Assembly (NCBI GenBank): GCA_030636745.1
Contig: DAOVWH010000001.1
Span: 1-43,266, forward strand
Direction of reading: 5' to 3'
DNA from: UBA1672 sp023140905
GTDB taxonomy: Bacteria > Pseudomonadota > Alphaproteobacteria > Micavibrionales > Micavibrionaceae
DNA: 43,266 bases
In this document: in pieces, positions 15,923 through 25,260 of the stretch
How positions within the stretch are numbered: the first letter of the stretch is position 1
How the letters are laid out: the number at the start of each line of letters is the position of its first letter
Made by a program: the position numbers and the translations under genes
Notes under the pieces: generated by a model
What the model was told of the DNA's origin: nothing
Databases searched by the model: none
Seen by the model: the letters and a program-made list of their open reading frames with translations, nothing else

Positions 15923-18493
15923 TTAATATAAGCCGCTCCCTGTCGAGACAGAGGAAGGTTGTTGCGTCCCTGATGATGGAGGATCACTCATAATAAAAGA
16001 GCCCCCCCCCTCTCCGTTACTTTGACTTTGCGCGTTGTTATAAGAATTATAGCCATAGCTTGGAAGAAGAGAAATCCCGACTTCATTGAGAATATACATA
16101 TCATCTCCCGGCTCTGTACCACTTACAAAAGATTCCCATATCACATTCTTATCTCCCGGTTTAGCCCGTACGCCCGTCTTAGCGTTAATACGAATATTCT
16201 TGATCCCCTCAGGTTTACGGAAAGGTGTTGGCGATTGATCGGCCGTAGCATGCGTCATAAAATCTTTGAATATCGGAACAGCCACAGAAGATCCTGTTTC
16301 ACGCTTTCCTAAAGATTTGGGATTATCAAACCCTGTAAAAACACCAACGACAAGATCTGGTGTAAATCCTAAAAACCAAGCATCACGAGATTCATTTGTT
16401 GTTCCGGTTTTTCCAGCTAAAGGGCGGCCCAAAGATTTAAGCCGTCGGCCTGTTCCACGTTGAACCACTCCATCCATAATAGAAACCATCTGATACGTTG
16501 TTCTAGGATCAGCGATTTGTTCCCTGCTATCCGGGACATCGGGAACAGCTTGATCTTCCCATTTAATCATCCCTCCACATACATAACAGGGACGATCATC
16601 ATGCTTAAAAATTGTGTGGCCATACCGATCTTGCACCCTATCGATAAAAGTCGGAGTTATCTTTTTTCCTCCGTTAACAATCATTCCATATGCTGATGTT
16701 AAGCGGAGCAACGTTGTTTCCGTCGAGCCTAGTGAGTTTGCCAGTAATGGTTGCATATGGTCTGTAATGCCAAAATGGTCAGAGTATTTAGAAATTAATT
16801 CCATACCAAGAAAATCGGCTAAACGTACTGTCATAAGGTTTCTGGATTTCTCAACCCCCATACGCAACGTCGTAGGGCCGTAAAATTCATTGGAATAATT
16901 TGTTGGCTTCCATGGCCCAGATATCTCATCTTCCAAAACAAATGGGGCATCAAGAATCAGTGTCGCTGGTGTAAAGCCTTTATCAAGCGCAGCTAGATAG
17001 ACGAATGGCTTAAAAGCTGATCCCGGTTGACGTTTAGCTTGTGTAGCGCGATTAAATTCACTAGAACCATAGCGGTAATTCCATCCCCCTTGCATAGCCA
17101 ATATACGACCAGTATGCGGATCTAAAGCAATTAATGCACCCTGAATGGTAGGAATTTGCCGCAAAAGATAGGATATTGATGCATTGATTTTCATTTCTTT
17201 GTTCTCAGAATTAACCTCTTCTTCTGACTTTGGTTCAACCATAATCACATCGCCAACATTCAAAACTTGTTTGAGTGAAGAAACAACAGGGCCAAGTGCA
17301 TTGCCTTCATTTTCATATGAACGCGCCCATTTTGTGTCTTCTAATTTAATAATTCCGGCTTGTTTATCTTTATCTGCAAAACCGATTTTTGCAGTTTCTT
17401 TATCAACTTTCAGAATTATAGCTAAATCCCAATTTTTTAGCATATCTGTCCGTGGTTGAATTTGAGAAAGATTCTTACGCCAATCTCCTATATTTTCTAT
17501 CGAAGCAACCGGACCACGCCAACCATGGCGTTTGTCATACACCATAAGCCCTTTACGTAAAGACTCTTCTGCAATTTTCTGTAGCTTCGGATTAACCGAT
17601 GTTTTAACTACCAGCCCACCTTTATAAAGACTGTCTTCGCCATAGCGTTCCGATAATTCGCGACGCACCTCTTCAGCAAAATAGGGAGCATCAACATGCT
17701 CGCTTGTATCTTGTTTCATTTCCAAAAGAACAAGTCTGGCCAGCTCTGCCTGTGATTTGGTGATATAAGCTTCATTTTCCATACGGCCAATTGCCCAGTT
17801 ACGGCGCGTCAAGGCCTCTTTATGATTGCGCACAGGATGATAGTTATTAGGTGCTTTTGGCAAAGCTGCCAGATATGCAACTTCGGCAATGTTTAATTCA
17901 TCCAGTGATTTATTAAAATAATACAGAGATGCTGATGCCACGCCATGTGCGCCACCACCTAAATAAATCTGATTGAGGTAGATTTCCAAGACACGCTCTT
18001 TGCCCAGTGTCTTATTAATCCGGTAAGCAATAATAGCTTCTTTTATTTTTCGTTCATAAGATATTTCGTTGGTAAAAAAAAAGTTTTTAGCTACTTGCTG
18101 GGTTATTGTTGAAGCCCCTTCTGGACGACGATTGATGCCATGTGCTTTATTGATTAAGTTTTTAGCCAAAGCACGAGCCACCGCTTTCATATCTACGCCG
18201 CTATGATGATAAAAATTCTGATCCTCTGCAGCAATAAATGCATGTTTTACCAAATCAGGAATAAATGCAACAGGTACAAAAACACGCTTTTCCTGAGCAA
18301 ACTCAGCCATAAGATGTCCGTCACCAGCATATAAACGCGTTACGATTGGTGGCTCATAGTTACGAAGCTGGCTATAATCAGGTAAATCACTACCATAGTA
18401 ATTAATTAAATAAATAAATCCGCCAAATGCAGCACTTGCTCCTAAAAACCCAAGCGAAAACAGTAATAATAAAACTCGTCCTAAAAATTTCAT
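15923..18493 (-). CDS. mrcA: Penicillin-binding protein 1A (bifunctional peptidoglycan synthase)
   Basis: An 856-residue class A PBP that polymerises and cross-links peptidoglycan in the periplasm. One N-terminal membrane anchor leads to the GT51 glycosyltransferase domain (EDQNFYHHSGVD, EGASTITQQVAKN). An OB-like insertion follows, then the transpeptidase domain with SAFK (catalytic Ser near 494), SRN near 551 and KTGT near 696. The start ATG at 18493 is preferred over an in-frame TTG at 18508. A run of nine G (C on the plus strand, 16002-16010) sits in the Gly/Ser-rich C-terminal tail and could slip. Regions required for catalysis are complete. Confidence 0.95.
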   Translation of the reverse strand: MKFLGRVLLLLFSLGFLGASAAFGGFIYLINYYGSDLPDYSQLRNYEPPIVTRLYAGDGHLMAEFAQEKRVFVPVAFIPDLVKHAFIAAEDQNFYHHSGVDMKAVARALAKNLINKAHGINRRPEGASTITQQVAKNFFFTNEISYERKIKEAIIAYRINKTLGKERVLEIYLNQIYLGGGAHGVASASLYYFNKSLDELNIAEVAYLAALPKAPNNYHPVRNHKEALTRRNWAIGRMENEAYITKSQAELARLVLLEMKQDTSEHVDAPYFAEEVRRELSERYGEDSLYKGGLVVKTSVNPKLQKIAEESLRKGLMVYDKRHGWRGPVASIENIGDWRKNLSQIQPRTDMLKNWDLAIILKVDKETAKIGFADKDKQAGIIKLEDTKWARSYENEGNALGPVVSSLKQVLNVGDVIMVEPKSEEEVNSENKEMKINASISYLLRQIPTIQGALIALDPHTGRILAMQGGWNYRYGSSEFNRATQAKRQPGSAFKPFVYLAALDKGFTPATLILDAPFVLEDEISGPWKPTNYSNEFYGPTTLRMGVEKSRNLMTVRLADFLGMELISKYSDHFGITDHMQPLLANSLGSTETTLLRLTSAYGMIVNGGKKITPTFIDRVQDRYGHTIFKHDDRPCYVCGGMIKWEDQAVPDVPDSREQIADPRTTYQMVSIMDGVVQRGTGRRLKSLGRPLAGKTGTTNESRDAWFLGFTPDLVVGVFTGFDNPKSLGKRETGSSVAVPIFKDFMTHATADQSPTPFRKPEGIKNIRINAKTGVRAKPGDKNVIWESFVSGTEPGDDMYILNEVGISLLPSYGYNSYNNAQSQSNGEGGGSFIMSDPPSSGTQQPSSVSTGSGLY
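16002..16010. repeat. Poly-C/G tract of 9 in the mrcA tail
   Basis: Nine consecutive C on the plus strand encode the EGGG of the PBP1A tail. Homopolymers of this length are prone to slipped-strand changes; a shift would alter only about the last 25-30 residues. Confidence 0.9.
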
Positions 18494-18577
18494 TTCGCCT
18501 TTTTCCAATTCACACCATTTTTAATGGGCTCAAACGCTTTTGTCTTCCTGAGCGTATTTCTGAACATATTGATCTCT

Positions 18578-19375
18578 CTATGCAACACTGCGTGTTATCG
18601 GCCCATCAGCCCGTCCGTGTATAAATTGCTCAACATAAGGATTATCAGAATGATCGAGCTCTTCGACAGTGCCTGTCCAGATAATGCGCCCCTCATATAT
18701 CATTGCAATATAATCAGCTATTTTGCGGACACTGGCCATATCATGCGTAATTGACAGAGCAGTTGCACCAAGACCATCAACTTGTTCAACAATCAAGTCA
18801 TTAATAACATCTGCCATAATGGGATCAAGTCCGGTTGTCGGCTCATCAAAGAAAATAATTTCAGGAGATGTTGCCACAGCGCGTGCCAAACCTACTCGCT
18901 TTTGCATGCCCCCTGAAAGCTCTGCCGGATACAATTCCGTAACATCAGGTGATAATCCAACAGTCCTGATTTTTTCTATGGCAATTTCTCTGGCTTCCTT
19001 TTTGTTCATGCCTTGTCCGTGAATAAGGCCAAAAGCAACATTCTCCCATATACGTAATGAATCGAATAAAGCTCCGCCTTGAAATAACATGCCGAATTTT
19101 TTCATAAACTGTGCACGTGTTTTGGCATCACAGCCCACGCTTTCCTGTCCATCTATCAGGATAGAGCCGCTATCAGCTTCCAGCAGGCCAAGGATACATT
19201 TAAGCATCACAGATTTACCTGTGCCAGACCCTCCAATAATGACCATCGATTTACCTGCCGGCACATCCAGACTTAAATTATTCAGCACATGGTTTGTGCC
19301 AAAAGATTTGCTAACGTCGGATAAAATCAGTTTATTTGTCTGAATATTTGTATTTGCACTATGCATTTTATTCAT
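18578..19375 (-). CDS. mlaF: Lipid-asymmetry ABC transporter ATPase MlaF
   Basis: A 265-residue ABC ATPase with Walker A GGSGTGKS (48-55), FQGGALFDSL in the Q-loop region, signature LSGGMQKR, Walker B IIFFDEPTTGLDP and the switch His in SITHD. The FQGGALFDS and GGMQKRVGLARA strings are typical of MlaF, which powers phospholipid transport between inner and outer membrane. Its ATG overlaps the mlaE stop (ATGA), indicating translational coupling. No mlaD, mlaC or mlaB follows; the next gene downstream is mrcA, so the remaining parts must be elsewhere. Confidence 0.93.
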   Translation of the reverse strand: MNKMHSANTNIQTNKLILSDVSKSFGTNHVLNNLSLDVPAGKSMVIIGGSGTGKSVMLKCILGLLEADSGSILIDGQESVGCDAKTRAQFMKKFGMLFQGGALFDSLRIWENVAFGLIHGQGMNKKEAREIAIEKIRTVGLSPDVTELYPAELSGGMQKRVGLARAVATSPEIIFFDEPTTGLDPIMADVINDLIVEQVDGLGATALSITHDMASVRKIADYIAMIYEGRIIWTGTVEELDHSDNPYVEQFIHGRADGPITRSVA

Positions 19376-20244
19376 GAGAAAAATATCTGTGTTAGAAGAT
19401 AGTTAAATATCAATATTAAAATTGAAGAAGACACAACGGCATTCGTAGTTGCTGCGCCCACGCCTTGCGCCCCACGCGCTGAGTTAAATCCGTGATAACA
19501 ACCCATAATCGAGACTAAAAAGCCAAACACAGCCGCTTTCCACAAACCTGACACAATGTCCGTCCGGGTAACAATATCCCATGTCTGCGTAAGGTAATTG
19601 CCCGGTGCAAATCCTAGAGAATTGATAGACACGATGTATCCACCATATACTCCGATGATATCACCAATCAGAACCAAAATCGGGAGCGTAAAAGTTGCAG
19701 CAATAACACGCGGAGCTATTAGATATTTAAAAGGATTTACCGATAATGTGCGCAACGCATCAATTTGTTCAGTTACTCGCATTGTTCCTATCTCCGCAGC
19801 AATAGCAGCCCCTACGCGTCCTGCCACCATCAAACCGGCTAACACAGGAGAAAGCTCACGCGTAATGGACAGAACGACAACTCCGGCAATTGCACTTTCC
19901 GCATTAAAACGCGTAAAACCTGTATAGCTTTGCAAAGCCAAAACCATCCCTGTAAATAACGCTGTCATTCCAACCACTGGCAGAGAATAATAACCAATAT
20001 CTGTTAGCTGGCGTATAAGTTGTGAGGGATAAAATGGCGGTGTAAAGCAATGAAGAATACTGTGTGAAATAAATCTGACTAGCCGTCCAACCGCAGCAAA
20101 AAAATTCAGGAAGGTTGCTCCGATTTTTGCACAAAAATCGAGCGGTACCTTAGCAAAAATACACACGACTCCTTTGCAAAAAGGTGAAAGCTTATTTAGA
20201 TTTGTTGATTTTTGTCCTTGCATTTTAACTGTCTGTGACGTCAT
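19372..20244 (-). CDS. mlaE: Lipid-asymmetry ABC transporter permease MlaE
   Basis: A 290-residue permease of the MlaE/YrbE family. It has an N-terminal interfacial helix region of about 80 residues and then the conserved core PVVGMTALFTGMVLALQ, ELSPVLAGLMVAGRVGAA, EIGTMRVTEQIDALRTL and GYHGFNS-like GCYHGFNSARGAQGVG, ending in membrane helices. It partners with MlaF, with which it overlaps by four bases. The N terminus is somewhat longer than in E. coli MlaE (about 260 residues). Confidence 0.94.
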   Translation of the reverse strand: MTSQTVKMQGQKSTNLNKLSPFCKGVVCIFAKVPLDFCAKIGATFLNFFAAVGRLVRFISHSILHCFTPPFYPSQLIRQLTDIGYYSLPVVGMTALFTGMVLALQSYTGFTRFNAESAIAGVVVLSITRELSPVLAGLMVAGRVGAAIAAEIGTMRVTEQIDALRTLSVNPFKYLIAPRVIAATFTLPILVLIGDIIGVYGGYIVSINSLGFAPGNYLTQTWDIVTRTDIVSGLWKAAVFGFLVSIMGCYHGFNSARGAQGVGAATTNAVVSSSILILIFNYLLTQIFFS

Positions 20245-20399
20245 TGCTTTTTGCTTTTATCTCATTCATACAAGCTTATTTACCAAAAGCTCGAAAATTT
20301 TCCAAGAGGGTTAAGTAGTAGAGAAATTAAAGTACGCCGTCTATACTGAATATAAAGAATCACAGCCCTCTTACACGAAAAAACGAAGTTTAAAAAAAT

Positions 20400-21065
20400 A
20401 TGGCAAAAGCAATCTACTCTCATGACCTGTTATGTATGAATAACATGGCAGAAGAATATAATTACCGCGTTGATTTGGCTTATGCTCGTGAAGATAATTT
20501 ATTATTTGGCGAAAGAATATATAAAGAAAATGCTAGGCTTTGGCTTTATAAGGACCTAGCTAAAGTCGTCTGGCTTGCTGCTAAAAATTGTTATTCGAAA
20601 CATAATTTGCGCTTTATTCTATATGATGGTTTGCGTCCAGTCGATGCACAAAAAGCTATGATGCATACACGCCGCGCAAAAGAAAATCCTCATTGGATGG
20701 AAGAACCACTACTTTTATCTATGCCGGGAAATGGTGGACATCCTCGTGGCATGGCAATTGATATCGGTTTGGAAGATGAAAATGACCAACTTATTGACAT
20801 GGGCTGCCCCTTTGATTTTATGACAGAGAATTCTTATCCGGAATATAATCAGGCGCACCGCGCATATAATGCTCATTCTCCAACTGTTTATCAAAATCAG
20901 AATATTCTTAATGATGCCATGAGTAATGCCGCTAAAATTCTGAAAATAGGGATTACACCATTGGCTGAAGAATGGTGGGATTTTCGTCTGGACAAACATT
21001 TCTACGAACAATTCAAACCATTGTCGGAAGCCGATTTGCCTGATGAAATAAAATCTATGTCGTAA
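20400..21065 (+). CDS. M15-family D-alanyl-D-alanine dipeptidase-like protein
   Basis: A 221-residue protein of the VanX/DdpX group (zinc D-Ala-D-Ala dipeptidases). Recognisable segments are LYDGLRPVDAQ, GGHPRGMAIDIGL with the first zinc ligands (His and Asp), and the C-terminal EEWWDFRL. In characterised members this last motif is EWWHY/F, where His is the third zinc ligand; here it is Asp. The enzyme may bind metal with Asp or have altered activity. No signal peptide is seen, so a cytoplasmic role in D-Ala-D-Ala recycling is plausible. It is convergent with alr, also a D-alanine gene, with six bases between their ends. Confidence 0.82.
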   Translation: MAKAIYSHDLLCMNNMAEEYNYRVDLAYAREDNLLFGERIYKENARLWLYKDLAKVVWLAAKNCYSKHNLRFILYDGLRPVDAQKAMMHTRRAKENPHWMEEPLLLSMPGNGGHPRGMAIDIGLEDENDQLIDMGCPFDFMTENSYPEYNQAHRAYNAHSPTVYQNQNILNDAMSNAAKILKIGITPLAEEWWDFRLDKHFYEQFKPLSEADLPDEIKSMS

Positions 21066-21071
21066 TTATGT

Positions 21072-22178
21072 TTACTTCTCTTTATACACCCTCTTATACC
21101 GTCCACCCAGCGATGTTAGAATTTCATAGGATATTGTGCCGGTTGCTTTGGCCAGATCATCAATGGATTGGTGAGGGCCAATAATTTCAAGTTTATCACC
21201 GCGCACAGGATATTCATTTTCTGGAACATTGACTAAATCACATACAACCAGATCCATGGAAATCCGCCCACGAATGGGCAAAGCATAGCCCTTCCAGTAA
21301 AATGAGCCCGAATTGGATAGAGTTCGCATTAAACCGTCAGCATAACCTACGCTAATAATCGCTAGATGCGTATCTTCTTCAAAATGATAAGTCGCATTAT
21401 AACCAGTCCCTTCCCCTTTATAAGCCTGCTTAATTTGCAGTACAGGCGCATTCAGAGATATACACGGCTCCATCGGATTATCTTTCATGGAATCGCTTGG
21501 ATGGCCTCCATATAAAGATACACCCAGACGCACCAGATCAAAATGATAGTCTTTTCCTAAAAATAAACCGCCGGAATCGGAAAGAGAAAAACGTGCTTTT
21601 GGACAAAGCTGTTTCATACGTTTGGCAATTTTACTAAACTGCGCAAGCTGTTTCATATTTTCCAGATTATCCACTTCTTCGGAAGAAACAAAATGGGAGA
21701 TAACAAGGCAAACCTCCAGATTTCTAAGTATTGAGGTATCTTCACACATAAGTCGCGCATCATCCGTTCTTAATCCAAAACGGTTCATTCCGGTATCAAA
21801 ATGCAAAGCGACAGGTATTGTTTTGCTTTCTGACAGCTGAGCAATTTCATCTAAAGACCCAAGAACAGGGATTATGTTGTGATTTCGATATAAATCGATG
21901 TCGCCATTATCCGGGCTTAGGCCATTAAGCGTGTATATTGACGTATCTTCAGGAAGATCTTTGCGTAAGGCAAGGCCTTCTTCTATTGTTGCTACAAAAA
22001 AGCTGCGCGCCCCTGCTTTATACAAAGCCGATGCACATTGCTTAACACCAAGTCCATAGGCATTAGCTTTGATTGAGCAAGCCGTCTCACATGTTGATAC
22101 GCTTAAACTATCCAGAGTCTTATAATTGCGCGCTAATGCACTTAAATCAATTGTAATTTCACCGCTCATTGCACACAT
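21072..22178 (-). CDS. alr: Alanine racemase
   Basis: A 368-residue PLP enzyme that makes D-alanine for peptidoglycan. The PLP-binding Lys37 lies in SIKANAYGLG, the second catalytic Tyr in GTGYNATY, and substrate/PLP contacts in GRISMDLVVCD. Length is normal. The ATG at 22178 has AGGGG at a good distance; a second ATG (22169) is three codons in. It is 32 bases downstream of dnaB on the same strand, the dnaB-alr order common in alphaproteobacteria. Confidence 0.95.
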   Translation of the reverse strand: MCAMSGEITIDLSALARNYKTLDSLSVSTCETACSIKANAYGLGVKQCASALYKAGARSFFVATIEEGLALRKDLPEDTSIYTLNGLSPDNGDIDLYRNHNIIPVLGSLDEIAQLSESKTIPVALHFDTGMNRFGLRTDDARLMCEDTSILRNLEVCLVISHFVSSEEVDNLENMKQLAQFSKIAKRMKQLCPKARFSLSDSGGLFLGKDYHFDLVRLGVSLYGGHPSDSMKDNPMEPCISLNAPVLQIKQAYKGEGTGYNATYHFEEDTHLAIISVGYADGLMRTLSNSGSFYWKGYALPIRGRISMDLVVCDLVNVPENEYPVRGDKLEIIGPHQSIDDLAKATGTISYEILTSLGGRYKRVYKEK

Positions 22179-22210
22179 ACTTGCCCCTGCGCTCCTTTAA
22201 TAGACTGCAT

Positions 22211-23707
22211 CTAATAGCCTGCATCATGTATTTCATCTAGATCACTAAAGCGAGTATATTTCCCGGTGAATTGCATCCGTACATTTCCAATCGGACCATG
22301 ACGCGCTTTAGCAATAATACACTCACCAATATTCATAGCGCGTTCGCATTTTTCCTGCCATTTCATATGCTTATCCGTACCAATCTCAGGCTCGGAACGG
22401 TGAAGGTAATATTCCTCACGGTAGACAAACATCACCACGTCCGCATCTTGCTCGATTGATCCAGATTCACGAAGGTCAGAAAGCATCGGGCGTTTATCTT
22501 CGCGTTGCTCGACCGCACGAGAAAGCTGAGATAAGGCCAGAACAGGAATACCCAGCTCCTTAGCAATAGCTTTTAGCCCACGGGTAATCTCGGAAACCTC
22601 TTGCACACGGTTAAATTCGCTCTGTCTGGAGCCGGTTCCTCGCAGAAGCTGAAGATAGTCAACTACCAGCATATCAAGCCCATGCTGGCGTTTAAGCCTG
22701 CGCGCACGTGTACGCACAGCTCCGATACTTAAAGCCGGTGTGTCATCAATATATAGTGGAATTTGTGATAGCTCATGGCTTGCTTTAACAAAATTCTGGA
22801 AATCCTGCTGTTTAATATCTCCCTGCTTAATCGCATGAGAAGATATACTAGCCACATCAGCCAAAATCCTTGTAGCAAGCTGGTCGGCTGCCATCTCCAA
22901 AGAAAAGAACCCTACGCGTGCACCTTCTTTGCCTCCGGTTTGAGCGTAAATTCGAGCAGAGTTAAAAGCCATATTAGTAGCCAGCGCTGTCTTACCCATG
23001 GACGGGCGGCCAGCCAAAATCAAAAGATCTGATGGATGGAACCCTCCGAGCTGCTTATCCATATCGCGCAAGCCAGTAGTAAAGCCTGTGACATGGCCTT
23101 TTGCTTTAAAGGCTTTCTCGGCAATTTCAATAGAGACTAGCACTGAGTCACGCAAAGAGGTAAATCCTCCAGAAGATTCACCGTTCTCAGCCAGTGAAAA
23201 AAGCCGCGATTCGGCTTCCTCAATCGTATCCGTTGCATTCGATTCAAGGCGCAAAGAATGTGCATCATTGACGACGTCTTCGCCCAAGCTAATTAATTCG
23301 CGGCGCATGAATAACTCATATATAGTCTGGGCATAATCACGGACGTTAATCACGCTCACGATGCTTCCCGCTAAATCAGCCAGATAAACCCCGCCGCCAA
23401 GCTCAGCCAAATCCTCATCTTTCTCGAAATAGCCCTTGAGCGTCACTGGAGATGCGGTTTGCCCACGCTCAACAAACTGATTTATAGCGGTGTAGATTCG
23501 CTGGTGCACAGGCATAAAGAAATGCTCTGAACTTATTAAATCAGAGATTTTTTCATGGGCGCGATTGTCAACCAAAAGCGCACCGAGCAAGCCTTGCTCA
23601 GCTTCGCTATTGTGTGGAAGTGCTCGATAATGTGGATTATCGGACCCTTGTCCTGATACAAGATCAGTGTTTGCATCGGCAGATTTAAATAATACTTCAC
23701 TACTCAT
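22211..23707 (-). CDS. dnaB: Replicative DNA helicase DnaB
   Basis: A 498-residue hexameric helicase that unwinds DNA at the replication fork. The N-terminal primase-interacting domain (residues about 25-130, PHNSEAEQGLLGALL) precedes the RecA-like motor with Walker A GRPSMGKTALATN (near 230), Walker B LDMLVVDYLQLL and the SQLSRAVEQREDKRPMLSDL segment. No intein is present. It lies 133 bases downstream of rplI, behind a terminator, so it probably has its own promoter. Confidence 0.97.
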   Translation of the reverse strand: MSSEVLFKSADANTDLVSGQGSDNPHYRALPHNSEAEQGLLGALLVDNRAHEKISDLISSEHFFMPVHQRIYTAINQFVERGQTASPVTLKGYFEKDEDLAELGGGVYLADLAGSIVSVINVRDYAQTIYELFMRRELISLGEDVVNDAHSLRLESNATDTIEEAESRLFSLAENGESSGGFTSLRDSVLVSIEIAEKAFKAKGHVTGFTTGLRDMDKQLGGFHPSDLLILAGRPSMGKTALATNMAFNSARIYAQTGGKEGARVGFFSLEMAADQLATRILADVASISSHAIKQGDIKQQDFQNFVKASHELSQIPLYIDDTPALSIGAVRTRARRLKRQHGLDMLVVDYLQLLRGTGSRQSEFNRVQEVSEITRGLKAIAKELGIPVLALSQLSRAVEQREDKRPMLSDLRESGSIEQDADVVMFVYREEYYLHRSEPEIGTDKHMKWQEKCERAMNIGECIIAKARHGPIGNVRMQFTGKYTRFSDLDEIHDAGY

Positions 23708-23779
23708 TGGGAGAAACTAACAGACCCGAATGCAATCTGCCAGCCCTTCATATTTTATGTGCTGTGGATAACGGGGATA

Positions 23780-23809
23780 TAAAAAGCCCCTGCTTTTGTG
23801 CAAGGACTT
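23780..23809 (-). terminator. Rho-independent terminator of the rpsF-rpsR-rplI operon
   Basis: On the minus strand AAGTCCTTGC, a six-base loop and GCAGGGGCTT form a 10-bp stem (two G-U pairs) followed directly by TTTAT. It sits 32 bases after the rplI stop. Confidence 0.75.
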
Positions 23810-23840
23810 AAATATGAATTATTAGTCATTAAAAGCGCAT

Positions 23841-24488
23841 TTATTCAGCTTTTTCTTCAGAAGTAGTGTCTTCAGAAGCAGCCTCCTCCTCAGAAGGGGC
23901 TTCTTTAGCAGAAGTTTTTTCTTCTGCGACTACAACTACAACTGCAACTTCTTCTTTAGCTGGTTCTTCATCACGTTCCGCTTCAACAATTAACGCACAT
24001 CCTGTTTTAGCCTGAATTTTTGCTTCTTCTTCAGAACGAGCTATGTTTACAATTACATCAACTTTCACCTCCGGATGCAACATAATTGCTGCAGGAATAA
24101 GGCCTACTGTTTTGATATTCTGGTTCAGCTGCACCATAGAGCGCGTAACAGCTTCTTTTGTTTCATCGCAAACAGCTTGCGCAATATCACGTGCAGCAAC
24201 AGAACCAAAAAGCTGGCCAGCTTCAGAAGCCTGACGGATAATAGCAACTTTAACGCCGCCAATTTTCTTAGCAAGCTTTTCTGCTTCTTTACGATTTTTG
24301 TCGTTTTGTTCTTCAATTGCTTTTTTCTGTGCTTCAAAATAAGTGATGTTTTCTTTGCTTGCACGCAAAGCTTTCTTCTGAGGCAACAGGTAGTTACGGG
24401 CATAGCCCGGTTTAACACTGACGATTTCGCCAAGTTCACCAAGCCTCTCTACGCGCTCAAGCAAAATGACTTGTGTAGATGATGACAT
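23841..24488 (-). CDS. rplI: Ribosomal protein bL9 with long acidic tail
   Basis: A 215-residue large-subunit protein. The first 150 residues are a normal bL9: N-terminal GELGEIVSVKPGYARNYLLP, central long helix, and C-terminal domain with QLFGSVAARDIAQAV. The remaining 65 residues form a Glu/Ala/Ser-rich tail, including VAVVVVVAEE and EEEAASEDTTSEEKAE, not found in E. coli bL9. A good GGAG ribosome site precedes the ATG. It is the last gene of the rpsF-rpsR-rplI unit. Confidence 0.95.
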   Translation of the reverse strand: MSSSTQVILLERVERLGELGEIVSVKPGYARNYLLPQKKALRASKENITYFEAQKKAIEEQNDKNRKEAEKLAKKIGGVKVAIIRQASEAGQLFGSVAARDIAQAVCDETKEAVTRSMVQLNQNIKTVGLIPAAIMLHPEVKVDVIVNIARSEEEAKIQAKTGCALIVEAERDEEPAKEEVAVVVVVAEEKTSAKEAPSEEEAASEDTTSEEKAE

Positions 24489-24517
24489 TATCTTTTCTCC
24501 AAATATTTACTCTCTGA

Positions 24518-24793
24518 TTACCGGCGACTTTGCGCTTGATCGGTATCATGTTGAACATAAGGCAATAATCCCATGTAACGTGCGCGTTTGATGGCTGTTG
24601 CCAATTCGCGTTGTTTTTTCTGGGATACTGCAGTGATACGGCTTGGAATAATTTTTCCACGCTCGGAAATATAACGGCCTAATAATCTAACGTTCTTCCA
24701 ATCGATTTCGGGTGCATTCGGACCTGTGAATGGACATGTTTTTTTGCGACGGAAAAACGGGCGTTTTACAGTTGGGGCATCAGCAGCAGACAT
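24518..24793 (-). CDS. rpsR: Ribosomal protein bS18
   Basis: A 91-residue small-subunit protein. RPFFRRKKTCPFTG, IDWKNVRLLGRYISERGKI and RELATAIKRARYMGLLPYV are characteristic. Its ATG shares one base with the rpsF stop (TAATG), indicating translational coupling with its binding partner bS6. Confidence 0.97.
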   Translation of the reverse strand: MSAADAPTVKRPFFRRKKTCPFTGPNAPEIDWKNVRLLGRYISERGKIIPSRITAVSQKKQRELATAIKRARYMGLLPYVQHDTDQAQSRR

Positions 24794-25164
24794 TATGCAA
24801 CCTCCTTCTTATATGTTCTAGTTGGTCTAACATCATCACGGCCACCTTTATCCATCATAATAGATGGCTTGTCAGACAAGGCTTCTTCGCGGATTGTCAG
24901 GTGACGCACAACATCCTCATGAAGACGCATTTGACGTTCCATTTCATGCAAAGCTGATGCAGTGGCATCAAGCTCTAGCAATACATAATGGCCTTTACGG
25001 GCTTTGTTGATACGATATGCAAATGATTTCAAGCCCCAAAACTCAGTTTTGTGAACTTTTCCTTCTTGCTCTGTGATGATTTTTACGAAGCCCTCTGTCA
25101 TTGTTTTGACTTGAGCTTCCGTAAGGTCTTGCCGTGCAATAAACACGGTTTCATAATAAGGCAT
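24793..25164 (-). CDS. rpsF: Ribosomal protein bS6
   Basis: A 123-residue small-subunit protein beginning MPYYETVFIARQDLTEAQ, with LKSFAYRINKARKGHYVLLEL and a charged C-terminal tail. The ATG at 25164 has a strong GGAGGAAAC ribosome site; the open frame upstream (to 25407) is non-coding leader. First gene of the rpsF-rpsR-rplI operon. Confidence 0.97.
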   Translation of the reverse strand: MPYYETVFIARQDLTEAQVKTMTEGFVKIITEQEGKVHKTEFWGLKSFAYRINKARKGHYVLLELDATASALHEMERQMRLHEDVVRHLTIREEALSDKPSIMMDKGGRDDVRPTRTYKKEVA

Positions 25165-25190
25165 GTTCGTTTCCTCCTGGGTTAATACCT

Positions 25191-25238
25191 CCCCTTTATT
25201 GGGGAATGGTTTAAGCCGACAAAGCCTTTTTCGTCGGC
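25191..25238 (-). promoter_or_regulatory. Structured leader of rpsF (candidate S6:S18 autoregulatory RNA)
   Basis: Two short hairpins lie in the mRNA leader: GCCGAC/GTCGGC (25238-25233 with 25220-25215) and CCCC/GGGG (25204-25201 with 25194-25191), the second 21 bases before the rpsF ribosome site. In many bacteria the S6:S18 complex binds a leader structure of this operon to repress it. Position fits, but I cannot verify the conserved core of that motif by eye. Confidence 0.4.
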
Positions 25239-25260
25239 GAGGGTTTACTAAAGTTGGAAA

